From Ariolimax columbianus (taxonomy: Eukaryota; Mollusca; Gastropoda; Stylommatophora; Arionidae): 64,000 nt of DNA. The DNA lies in assembly GCA_036924085.1 (NCBI GenBank), contig JAVGWX010000003.1, positions 117,932,264-117,996,263 of the forward strand, written 5' to 3'. A program made the translations under genes and the position numbers. Below are positions 23,893 through 33,559 of the stretch, piece after piece. The notes beneath the pieces are model-generated. The model was not told where the DNA came from. It saw nothing but the letters and a program-made list of their open reading frames with translations, and did no database searches. Numbering within the stretch: the stretch's first letter is position 1; every line of letters begins with the position of its first letter.

Positions 23893-24148
23893 GAATAGGG
23901 GAGACAAGAACTAAACCACACGGAAATGCCTGTTGAAATCGGGTGCACTGAGTCACATGCCGAACTTAACAATGCAACGTAATTTTCGCCTAATGAGGAC
24001 GTCACAAGTAAAGAATGAGCAGTGTGGTGTTCATCCCGTGAAGTCTGACCACGCGCTGAGAGTTCTTTGCCACAACCCCCCCACCCCCACTCCGTCCGAT
24101 GCTATTGGTTCCTCTGTACGGTTAAGTCAAGATTCAGAAGGAAGGGGT

Positions 24149-24364
24149 AAGAGCTATTTACCAAACACCAAGAACACTCAACATACTGTAGTAGAATGTG
24201 TATAAGAGCTTCCGACCAAACACCAAGATCACTCAACATACGACAGTGGAATGTGTGTAAGAGCTATCGACCAAACACCGAGATCACTCAACATACGGCA
24301 GTGAAATGTGTGTAAGAGCTATCGACCAAACACCAAAATCACTCAACATACGGCAGTGGAATGC
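24149..24364. repeat. 55-bp tandem repeat, four units
   Basis: Four units begin with aagagctatcgaccaaacac and end with gcagtggaatgtgtgt, at about 55-bp spacing. Confidence 0.88.
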
Positions 24365-24408
24365 AGAGGGGATATTGAATACAAAAGTTCAACAATTACA
24401 ACGACTAC

Positions 24409-26109
24409 ATGATGATCAATTTCATGTGGCATGTATTCAGATGCTTCGCCGCTCTACTAATATTTTCGGCCAGAGGATGTAAACCCATTCACAAAAACCA
24501 TTGCCCCGTCGAAACTACAAAAGAGCTGACTCTGACAGATTTGCCATACTTAAACACAGACTATGCGAGATCACCAACACACGAAGAGCTGACTCTGACA
24601 GATTTGCCATACTTAAACACAGACTATGCGAGACCACCAACACACGAAGAGCTGACTCTGACAGATTTGCCATACTTAAACACAGACTTTGCAAGACCAC
24701 CAACACACGAAGAGCTGACTCTGACAGATTTGCCATACTTAAACACAGACTATGCGAGACCACCAACATACGAAGAGATGACTCTGACAGATTTGCCATA
24801 CTTAAACACAGACTATGCGAGACCACCAACACACGAAGAGCTGACTCTGACAGATTTGCTATACTTAAACACAGACTATGCGAGACCACCAACACACGAA
24901 GAGCTGACTCAGACAGATTTGCCATACTTAAACACAGACTATGCGAGACCACCAACACACGAAGAGCTGACTCAGACAGATTTGCCATACTTAAACACAG
25001 ACTATGCGAGACCACCAACACACGAAGAGCTGACTCTGACAGATTTGCCATACTTAAACACAGACTATGCGAGACCACCAACACACGAAGAGCTGACTCT
25101 GACAGATTTGCCATACTTAAACACAGACTATGCGAGATCACCAACACACGAAGAGCTGACTCTGACAGATTTGCCATACTTAAACACAGACTATGCGAGA
25201 CCACCAACACACGAAGAGCTGACTCTGACAGATTTGCCATACTTAAACACAGACTTTGCAAGACCACCAACACACGAAGAGCTGACTCTGACAGATTTGC
25301 CATACTTAAACACAGACTATGCGAGACCACCAACATACGAAGAGATGACTCTGACAGATTTGCCATACTTAAACACAGACTATGCGAGACCACCAACACA
25401 CGAAGAGCTGACTCTGACAGATTTGCTATACTTAAACACAGACTATGCGAGACCACCAACACACGAAGAGCTGACTCAGACAGATTTGCCATACTTAAAC
25501 ACAGACTATGCGAGACCACCAACACACGAAGAGCTGACTCAGACAGATTTGCCATACTTAAACACAGACTATGCGAGACCACCAACACACGAAGAGCTGA
25601 CTCTGACAGATTTGCCATACTTAAACACAGACTATGCGAGACCACCAACACACGAAGAGCTGACTCTGACAGATTTGCCATACTTAAACACAGACTATGC
25701 GAGACCACCAACACACGAAGAGCTGACTCAGACAGATTTGCCATACTTAAACACAGATTATGCGAGACCACCAACACACGAAGAGCTGACTCAGACAGAT
25801 TTGCCATACTTAAACACAGATTATGCGAGACCACCAACACACGAAGAGCTGACTCAGACAGATTTGCCATACTTAAACACAGACTATGCGAGACCACCAA
25901 CACACGAAGAGCTGACTCTGACAGATTTGCCATACTTAAACACAGACTATGCGAGACCACCAACACACGAAGAGCTGACTCAGACAGATTTGCCATACTT
26001 AAACACAGATTATGCGAGACCACCAACACACGAAGAGCTGACTCAGACAGATTTGCCATACTTAAACACAGATTATGCGAGACCACCAACACACGAATCA
26101 GCAGAATAA
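24409..26109 (+). CDS. 566-codon repeat ORF, protein status doubtful
   Basis: An ATG at 24409 opens a frame whose first residues (FMWHVFRCFAALLIFSARG) could act as a weak signal peptide. It continues as 25 copies of a 21-residue unit EELTLTDLPYLNTDYARPPT(H), stopping just past the array at 26107-26109. Two other frames are also open through the array: plus 24501-26114 (unit RRADSDRFAILKHRLCETTNT) and minus 24515-26092. Of eight variable sites between units, two are synonymous in this frame, four in the second plus frame and one in the minus frame, so selection does not favour this frame. I recognise no protein family. The most likely reading is a minisatellite of codon-multiple length. Confidence 0.2.
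   Translation: MMINFMWHVFRCFAALLIFSARGCKPIHKNHCPVETTKELTLTDLPYLNTDYARSPTHEELTLTDLPYLNTDYARPPTHEELTLTDLPYLNTDFARPPTHEELTLTDLPYLNTDYARPPTYEEMTLTDLPYLNTDYARPPTHEELTLTDLLYLNTDYARPPTHEELTQTDLPYLNTDYARPPTHEELTQTDLPYLNTDYARPPTHEELTLTDLPYLNTDYARPPTHEELTLTDLPYLNTDYARSPTHEELTLTDLPYLNTDYARPPTHEELTLTDLPYLNTDFARPPTHEELTLTDLPYLNTDYARPPTYEEMTLTDLPYLNTDYARPPTHEELTLTDLLYLNTDYARPPTHEELTQTDLPYLNTDYARPPTHEELTQTDLPYLNTDYARPPTHEELTLTDLPYLNTDYARPPTHEELTLTDLPYLNTDYARPPTHEELTQTDLPYLNTDYARPPTHEELTQTDLPYLNTDYARPPTHEELTQTDLPYLNTDYARPPTHEELTLTDLPYLNTDYARPPTHEELTQTDLPYLNTDYARPPTHEELTQTDLPYLNTDYARPPTHESAE
24523..26097. repeat. 63-bp tandem array, 25 exact-length units with a nine-unit higher-order repeat
   Basis: The array is 1575 bp, exactly 25 x 63, with no indels. 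Diagnostic changes occur in the same order in units 1-9 (24523-25089) and 10-18 (25090-25656): P-to-S, none, Y-to-F with gcg-to-gca, H-to-Y, L-to-M, P-to-L, L-to-Q, L-to-Q, none. So a 567-bp block was duplicated as a whole. Units 19-25 carry a different mix, with the gattat variant in four of them. Confidence 0.96.
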
Positions 26110-26439
26110 AATGACTCTCCTTCCTCTCTTCTTACCTCACTCTGTTTCATTTGACTCTATCCTACAATCACAATCTTGCACAACCTTCACACGCGCCCTC
26201 AGGGTGAGACCCTTCCATTACACTTTGGTTGGGCTGGCTTCTGAGAACGCACAAACCTAGCATAGGTACATACAGACGCACACATACATCCAAGCACTGG
26301 TTTATGCGTCTTAATATCGCCCATTTGACTACAGTCTGGGGTGGAATAGACCCGCCTCCGCCAGTAGAAACTAGTGAGGCAATCGCGTAAAATTTAAAAA
26401 ATAAAGCTGTCCTGCAAGCAGCAGATGAGACCATTCCGC
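26110..26439. other. no gene recognised
   Basis: Unique sequence between the 63-bp array and the I-like LINE fragment. Confidence 0.35.
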
Positions 26440-26880
26440 AATGAGCAAGGGAGAACTACAAATCCTACTGGAGTGAGCAATTACAAAAGCTTGAGAATTA
26501 ATTTTCTGATGCCAGGAACTTTTCAGAGAAAGAAGAGTCAACTGAAGCGAACATTCAAAACAAGCTCTCAGAGAAATAACTGCAAAATACAAAAGAATTG
26601 TAAATCAAACAGTAACAGACAGCTGGAAAGCAAGAACAGAATATGTCAACATATATATTGAGGGAAATCAATAAGTATTTTACACCAAGCAAATTATAAT
26701 CAAGAAGGGAAACCTGACGTTAACAGAAGAAAAAAAGCTGCAACTGCATGTATGGAACACTATACGGGTACAAAACAAATTGAAGTGACAACAGACCACA
26801 ACTAAATCAGCACTGTTGAAAAAAAGATCAGCAATAACACAAATTTAGTAGAAAAAGAGCATCTCATGGCTATTTAACAA
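26440..26880 (+). mobile_element. I/Nimb-like LINE fragment upstream of the RT
   Basis: Pieces in mixed frames read RGNYKSYWSEQLQKLE, then NIQNKLSEK and later TAGKQEQ..., the linker between endonuclease and RT in I/Nimb-type elements (W.EQL..LE, then a W..KTE-like stretch). It is short and full of stops. Confidence 0.5.
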
Positions 26881-26899
26881 AACTGATGAAATGTTGGTG

Positions 26900-27243
26900 G
26901 CATTTCATCCCCATCTGGTTCATCAGTCCCAAGACTGGTTTTCTGAGCATCTCTCTTCATTTCAGCATAGGTTCCCCTTACTCCTTTCCCCCTGAATATT
27001 TCCCTCTAGTGTCTACTGTAGAAGGCTTTCATGTTGCATATTGTGTCCCAGTTAACAAAACCTTCATGTATGTATCATTTTCAATATTTCTCTTTGTGTG
27101 CCTACCTCAATGAGGACATTGTCATTGGTACTTATTTCTGTCCAACTCACTCTTTCCATTTAACGATAGCACCACATTTAAAAGCTTCAAATCTTTGTTC
27201 ATCCTTCTTTGCTAGAGTTCATTTTTCAGCTCCATTCATACAT
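26900..27243 (-). mobile_element. RTE-type LINE, C-terminal part (outer element of a nest)
   Basis: On the minus strand the segment corresponds to the region between KAF..K and W.EK in the copy at 46100-46400, and it shares the stretch around 27105-27240 with 38330-38470. It appears to be the downstream part of the element whose RT lies at 29663-30145. The two parts were separated by LINE insertions. Confidence 0.55.
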
Positions 27244-27244
27244 C

Positions 27245-28975
27245 TTTTCGCCTTCTATCACCCAGGGGTGCATAGGCAATCAACCAACCCTCGCCAAGCA
27301 GCTCTGTGTTGTGCAATCTTTTCCACTTCCAGCTTTTTCTGGGTTTTTTTACTTCCCCCGCCAGATCTCGTCTCTATGTATTCCATGTCTGCCTATACCT
27401 CTCCTTCCCCGGCGTTGGTAATACTGACCTGAGGCTTTCTTAATGTATGACCCATCCATCTCCACTTTCTTTTTAAGATTTCCTGTTCCAATTTCCTTGA
27501 CTATCTGTCGTTTGTAACTTTGTCAATCCATTTTATACCAAGAATCTTTTTCAGGCATCTGTTGACAAATCCCTGCAGTCTCCTGTCATTGCCTTTGGTC
27601 ATTCTCCATGTTTCCGCTCCATACAGCAGGACTAGCTTCACATTTCAATTGAAGATCCTTATTTTTATCTCACATCTTATTTCCTTGGAGTTCTATATGG
27701 GTTTCAACATTCTGAATGCAACTTGCTTTTTGTATCCATGTACACAAAAAACAATACCTATTACCAGTTGAACAGAAGAGAGCAGGTCGTGGTCTTCAGA
27801 CTTTGCACTGGCTACAATAGACTGAGGTACCACCTATTCAACACATTGAAGATAGGTGGCACTGACGAATGCCCGTGTGGTACCGGGAAAATGACCGCTG
27901 ACCATTTGCTGCAAAACTGCCCGACATACGAGGATCAGAGAGAGCAGATGTGGCCATCACCAGTGGCAACACTAGACAAGCTCTATGGCAGTGTCAACAG
28001 CCTCAGGATGACCGCTGCTTTTTTCGAAAAAATAATGGTTGATGTCTGACTGCGTACGATGAAGAAGAAGTATCCATGCTTTAATATCCTCATCTGTCCC
28101 TCCTTCCTTGTTGATGGTTCTTCCTTAATGATGTAAATACCTCTACCTCATCCAGCGGCGTTCCTCTCAATCTAATTGGTTCAGTGTTTGCTGCTATATT
28201 TTTGTCTTTTGCTCATGGATCTCAAAACTGACTTGTTAAGAGGTATAATCCAGTCTATCCAATTTCCTTTGCATTTAGCTTTGGCTGTGGCACAGAAGGG
28301 CTATATCATCTGCAAAATCCAGGTCCTCCAACTGCTTATTCAATGTCCACTGGATTGTATTTCTCATTTGTTGTTACTTTCATAATCTAGCCCACTGCCA
28401 GGATGAACAGGAAAGGCGACAGTAGGCAAACCTGCCGTACCCATGATTTAATTTTGAATGGCTCTGTGAGTTGTCTCTCGTGTATAAAATTGCATACTTT
28501 CACACATCTGTCTAGTTTTGTTTGTGAGCTTTTGAGGAATTCCATAGTGCCTCAGTAGTTTCCAGAGTATATCTCTGCCCAAAATGTCGAAATCCATTTC
28601 ATAATCAACTAAATTGATGTACAAACACGAATTCCATTCCAATGATTGCTCCACAATTACTCGCAATGTGGTTAACTGGTGAATGCATGATCTATTCTGT
28701 CTGAAGCTCGCCTGCTCATCCCTTATCTTGTTATCCACTGCCTTTTTCAACCTTTCTAGTATTACTCTATTTAACACCTTTCCCAGCACTGATAATAACA
28801 TTATTCCTCTACAGTTTTTGCATTCCTGTAAATCTCCCTTCTTTGGCAATTTCACCAGGTAGCCCTCTCTCCAATCTTTAGGCAAGTTTTCTTGCTCCTA
28901 GATGGCCCCTATCAAGTTATGGAGCATGTTAGTAGATGTTTCAACATCTGCTTTTATGGCTGCTTGTGGTATCCT
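27245..28975 (-). mobile_element. SR2-like LINE, copy 2 (minus strand, interrupted)
   Basis: Reading leftward: residues matching ADVETSTNMLHNLIGAI near 28930, PKDWREGYLVKLPKKGDLQECKNCRGI (28880-28800), SVLGKVLNRVILERLKKAVD, EQASFRQNRSC (28710), a palm-like INLVDYEMDFDILGRDILWKLLRHYGIP (28620-28540; the normal KAFD is changed to MDFD), then the post-palm region and a 3' end near 27245. It lines up with copy 1 at 14580-15890. A 329-bp I-like insert with a 9-bp target duplication splits it at 27741-28069. Frameshifts follow the palm motif, so it is dead. Confidence 0.9.
27741..28069 (+). mobile_element. I/Nimb-like LINE 3' module, 329 bp, with 9-bp target duplication
   Basis: GTATCCATG occurs at 27732-27740 and 28070-28078 around the insert. 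The insert encodes YYQLNRREQVVVFRL, TGYNRLRYHL, a Cys-His cluster CPCGTGKMTADHLLQNCPTYEDQR and AAFFEKIM, then ends tgcgtacgatgaagaagaa. The C.C...H...C cluster is the usual C-terminal element of RNase H-bearing I-type LINEs. It matches 42605-42933 (inverted) and the end of 31427-31933. Confidence 0.88.
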
Positions 28976-29662
28976 TCTTCTTTGTTCATCTTCAGATCAA
29001 GGTCCCGGTTTCTATTACAAAGGACACTTGTTTTTAAGGCGGTTTTATCTCCATACAGCTTTTGTCTCGTATCTGTCTCGCAAGGCCAGTATTGTTCTCT
29101 CTTTTCCTGTTTGAGCGTGCAGCTTTGCAGGATGTGTTCCACGATCATGATATGCTCCCCACATGGGCACCTGTCATCTGTCCCAATCCTCATTTTGTTG
29201 TAAGGATCACCCTTGAGTTTGTTATGCCCAGATCTCAGTCTGAAGATGACTTGCTCTTCTCTAGTTAAGTTAAAGTAGCTGTCTTCTTTTCGGAAGTCGA
29301 GGTGTTGATTAGCCTATTTTACCCTGAAGTTGGCGTTAATTATGGTCTTGGCTTCATTATATGTGATACTTTGGTCTGTTTGTGGGGATGCTCCTCCATA
29401 CTTTGCTAGTGTGTCTGCAGTTTCATTGCCTTCAAAATTGCAGTGAAATGGGATTCACTGTATGACCAGCCTTGGGTGTTCTGCTGGGAGCTGTGTCAGG
29501 GAGAACATACATTGCTCGAGATCTTTATCGTTGTGTTGTTTTAGCTCTGCTACTACTGATGCGACATCTGTCAGGAATACTATGTTTTCTTGGTGGATAT
29601 CTTTATCTTGGATTACAAGCTCAGCTGCAGCCATCAGTGCCTCTGCTTCTGCGCATTTTTTA
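28976..29662 (-). mobile_element. I-type LINE 3' part with RNase H domain (minus strand)
   Basis: Reading leftward: AEAEALMAAAELVIQDKDIHQENIVFLTDVASVV (29655-29550), RLVIQWIPFHCNFEGNETADTLAKYGG (29475-29390), REEQVIFRLRSGHN, then CPCGEHIMIVEHILQSC (29165-29115) and a GAAGAA tail near 28980. These are the E-helix, TD and WxPxHxxxxGNExAD motifs of LINE-encoded ribonuclease H plus the C-terminal Cys-His cluster. Frameshifts near 29460 and 29290 break it. It abuts RTE-type sequence on the right, producing a chimeric open frame. Confidence 0.88.
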
Positions 29663-30145
29663 TTTTCTCTGAAGGCCTTTTTTGCAAATGCAACACCTGT
29701 CGTAATATCCATCTCAGTGTAGGCATCTACTGTTATGATTTGCCTCAAATATGTAAACTTCAATACTTGTTTGATTATTTCTCTACTGATGATTATATTA
29801 ATTTTGTCTATGTTGCTTGTCTATTACCATAGTCTTTGTTTTCCATGTGTTTATTTTCATGCCAAACTCCTTTGCTGTGCTGTCATTTTCTTCTGCGTTC
29901 ATTCAATCTTCCGGTACCAAGCCCTAAACAGGGCTTTACAAGTAGCAGGATGTAATCCAGAGAACGGAATGCATTGTGTCGCTAGTTTACAGCTTGACTG
30001 CGATATTTGCACATTTCAGTCCCACACATCCATCTACTGATCCCCACACTACGGCTTGGTCATCGGCAAATTTGACGGCATTAACTTTCATACTATTGAC
30101 TTTGACACTACTATTACAACTTCAAACAACCTTCTCCATCATCAT
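29663..30145 (-). mobile_element. RTE-type LINE reverse transcriptase part (outer element of a nest)
   Basis: Reading leftward: AVKFADDQAVVWGS (30085-30045, the catalytic palm motif), then, after a SINE-like insert, STAKEFGMKINTWKTKTMVI (29885-29820) and FTYLRQIITVDAYTEMDITTGVAFAKKAFRENKK (29760-29663). This order is the RT palm to thumb region of RTE-type LINEs. The frame 29455-29763 runs through into the RNase H element and is not a real gene. Confidence 0.75.
29893..30046 (-). mobile_element. SINE-like element, copy 3 (5'-truncated)
   Basis: It matches the 3' half of the 13493-13847 family in inverted orientation, ending at the GAATGAACGCAGAAGAAAA side near 29893. It lies within the RTE RT sequence. 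Only about 150 bp remain, consistent with 5' truncation. Confidence 0.7.
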
Positions 30146-33100
30146 CTCAGAATATACACTACAGGGATTTGGGAAAAGCAAGCAGCCATGAGATCTCTAA
30201 TTAAAAAGAAACCACCAAGAACAGATGGGATAACAAATGAAATGTTTATAGGTATGGGTACAAATACAGAAAAGAAGCTCCTGTCAGTTCTAAACTGAAT
30301 TTGTAAAAAGGAAATTGCACCGCAGGCATAAAATGAGGCCATTTTGATACCAAATCCAAAGAACGATAAAGCCGTAGTAAATCCAAATGGCTACATGTCT
30401 TTCAATTTACTTAGATGTGCAGGGAAACTAATGGAATGCATGATAAATACCAGACTTGTGTGACACTTCAAAGAAAAATGTCTTTTAATTCCACAGGAAA
30501 CTGGAACCAGAGTAACAGCAACAAACTGAAGATCAAACCTCCCCTGTTGCTCGGGAAATTGAAGATGTTGCCACACAAAAAATTCACTAGTGGTTTGGGT
30601 GAATTTAGAAAAAGCTTTCCATAAAGTATGGAAAGAAAGATTGTAAGTCAAGCTGCATAGGAGTCAGGTTTGTGCAAAAATGTACCAATCGATCAGTCAC
30701 TATCTTGAAAATAGAACAGCTAGAGTTCAAATTCAAGAACAGACTAGCAGAAAGGGAATATTAGAACAGGGAGTGTTCCAATAGAAAGTCCTGTCAGCCA
30801 TTTTTTGTTGCTCAATTATAAAAATATTTGACAGAATATTCCCAAAAGTGCATGTTTTCTCCATTATCTCAGAATATACACTACAGAGACTTGGGAAAAC
30901 CAAGCAGCCATGAGATCCCTAAATAAAAAGAAACCACCAAAAACAGATGGGATAACAAATGAAATGTTAATAGATTTGGGTACAAATACAGAAAAGAAGA
31001 ATATGATTTAGTCTTGTGGATCTCTTAAGAAAACATTGCAACAGGATGTATACAGATGCAGCAGGAGTTGGCTAAGACATGTCTAAGGAAGAAAATGAAG
31101 AAAACAACATATACAATTTTTTTCCCTAACAAATCACAAAGCTCTAAATTGAGATTCAATTGAACAAATCTGCAGCTGGATGAAAATACAAACTATTTAG
31201 GTATTACCTTTGATCAGCATCTGATGTAGAAAATAGATAAAGAGAAACTGGATGCATTCAAGACAAAGAATGTTGCTCATGAAAAAACTTGCTTGCAGCA
31301 CTTGTGGAGCAGATGAAAGTGTATTAAAGAAGCTGTACACTGGATGTGTGAGACAGGACCCTGAATTTTGCATAACATTATTGACAACTTCAGCCAAATC
31401 AAACTTGACAAAATTAGAATCAGTCTTAGTGGTACAGTGGGTTCCGTCACACTGCAACATCCAAGGCAACGAGGAGGCAGACAGACTGGCAAAAGAAGGC
31501 GCAAGACTACCACAAACAGATACCAGTATGACGTACGAAGAGTCAAAACGGCTTATCAAAGCCAGATACATGACCAAATGGGAAACCAAACATACTGGTT
31601 ACACCAAAAACGATGCCTATTACCAGTTGAACCGAAGAGAGCAGGTCGTTGTCTTCAGACTTCGCACTGGCCACAACAGACTGAGGTACCACCTATTTAG
31701 CAAATTGAAGAAAGGGTGTACCGACGAATGCCCGTGCGGTACTGGTAAAATGACCGCTGAACATCTGCTGCAGAACGCCCGACATACGAGGATCAGAGAG
31801 AGCAGATGTGGCCATTACCAGTGGAACTGCAAGACAAGCTCTATGGCAGTGGCGAGAGCCTCAGGATGACCGCCGCTTTTTTCGAAAAAATAATGGTTGC
31901 TGTCTGACTGCGTACGCAGAAGAAGAAGAAGAAGAATCAGTCTGTACAAAAATAATCATAACAGGGCGCATTAGGACAACATTAATTAAAAAACTAGAAA
32001 AAAAATACGAACCTGCAATCAATAAAGGACAGAAGAGACATCAGGGATCAGCAAGGTGAGATATTCAGAAAACTGATAGAGACCCAACGCACCAAAAAAT
32101 AAATTGGATAGATAGGGGAAGATTTAAGCAGAGCAATTCTGCCGCATCAGTAAACAAAAAAGTGAAAAACAGATCCTATGAATGGCACATCACAAAATCA
32201 CTGCACATGCCTCACACTCAGAGTAAACTGAGCTTTCCATAGAAAACATTCCCAGCATTGAGAAAAAAAACATTCAGAAAGAAAAGACACAGCTGGATCC
32301 ATGTATATACAGATGGATCAGCAACAAATCCAAAAGAGAATGGAGTAGGAGGAATCTGTCTGAGTCTAAACGACAGTACACACAAAAAAACTATCAGTGT
32401 AACTGGAAAATTTTCAAGAAGAGGCCTTGAAAACTGCAGCTGAGGTTCTGATGTCAGATGAAAACACAGAGATACAAGTGGCACTCTTCACAAATATCAG
32501 TGATTGCAGCATTGAGGAGCCAAAACCATACATATCTAAAGGAACTAAGAGTAACTCTCTATAAACTGTGACCTATTCAAGAAAGTTGTGATAGACTGAA
32601 TTCCATCTCATTGCAAAATTCTTGGCAATAATGCAGATGACAGACTGTCAAGGGAAGGTGCAAAACTACCTCAACTTGATATAGGTATAACTTATGAAGA
32701 GGTCAAGCGGTTTACCAGGTGTTGATGCAGAAACAAGTGGGAAGCAAAGCAAACAGGTCAACAACCAAATGATGCACATTTCCAGATCAACGGAGGTGAA
32801 CAGTGGGAAGAAGAGCACACAGGTCAACGACCAAATGACGCATATTTTCAGCTCAACGGAAGTCAGCTTGTGGAAATCTTAAGACTCCACACAGATCATA
32901 ACAGAATAAGATACCATCTGTTCAGCTAACTAAGGGTAGGAAACATGAATGTGTGTGTGACACTGATAACATGACTGCTGAACATCAACTACAAAGGTGT
33001 TCAATATATAAAAAACAGAAAGCACATATGGGTCAACACTAATACCATTCCTGAAAAATCTCTATGGAGATACCAATAGTCTCAGAATAACCTTGAGTTG

Positions 33101-33195
33101 ACTTTTGAAAGCATTCAAAGAGGATACTGAGGTCAATTTATTAGGTCATGCTATGTGCAGTCTCAATAAGAAGATGAGCAAGGCAATGATGTTTA
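30132..33195 (+). mobile_element. I/Nimb-like LINE, old copy (heavily decayed, rearranged)
   Basis: Pieces in order: KKKPPRTDGITNEMF (30205), ICKKEIAPQA (30300), a palm-region trace LEKAFHKVWKERL around 30605, KKLYTGCVR and TTSAKSNLTKLESV (31325-31426), then RNase H motifs HSWIHVYTDGSATNPKENGVGGICLSL (32288-32370), IPSHCKILGNNADDRLSREGAKLPQ (32597-32675) and a decayed Cys-His region near 32950. The order (RT then RNase H) is that of I-type LINEs. Stops are frequent, a 145-bp segment is duplicated, and a younger I-like 3' part interrupts it at 31427-31933. Confidence 0.8.
31427..31933 (+). mobile_element. I/Nimb-like LINE 3' part nested in an older relative, with 10-11-bp target duplication
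   Basis: AGAATCAGTCT is found at 31416-31426 and 31933-31943; the left copy ends the older LINE and the right copy resumes it. The insert encodes VQWVPSHCNIQGNEEADRLAKEGARLPQTD (RNase H C-terminal motif), YYQLNRREQVVVFRLRTGHNRLRYHLFSKLKKG, CPCGTGKMTAEHLLQN and FEKIMV-like residues across a frameshift, then a (GAA)n tail. Deleting it rejoins TKLESV with CTKIIITG, the expected order in this family. Confidence 0.88.
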
Positions 33196-33555
33196 TTATC
33201 AATTGACCAAAACCGTCCAGTTCACTGTAGAGCATAGGTTCTCAACCAACAACTTCCAAGCATGTCTGTTCCCTATCCTCTTCACCAACATAGGCCATGT
33301 CTGTCCTGCTTCCCTGATGGTAGACTCCAGCTATCTTCTCCAAGTCTGTTTTAGTCTGTCCATACTTCTCTTACCATTTGGTTTCCAGTACATTGTCTGT
33401 CTTGCAATGTCATCTGTCTTTCCAAAAAGTATGCCTATCTAGTGCCAAAGTCTTAAATTGGTACTACTTATCTCTGAGATCTCACTAGATCTTTCCAGCA
33501 GGTTGACATTGTATCGTACCATTTCAAACCATGTATTCTGACTGTACCTACCTAC
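33196..33555. other. minus-strand LINE-like scrap, unassigned
   Basis: The bases gtagagcataggttctcaac near 33225 recall hAT ends, and 33270-33440 reads like weak minus-strand LINE C-terminal sequence. Nothing firm can be called. Confidence 0.3.
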
Positions 33556-33559
33556 CAGC

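Noticed and set aside
23406..24005. 199-codon minus-strand ORF with 14-residue repeats
   Set aside because: It is the 42-bp minisatellite read on the minus strand; the plus strand is equally open.
24523..26097. Possible CRISPR array
   Set aside because: Units are contiguous with no unique spacers, and the DNA is eukaryotic.
29455..29763. 102-codon minus-strand ORF as a small gene
   Set aside because: It joins RTE thumb residues (FTYL...AFAKKAF) to an RNase H domain of another LINE; the opening codon is not ATG.
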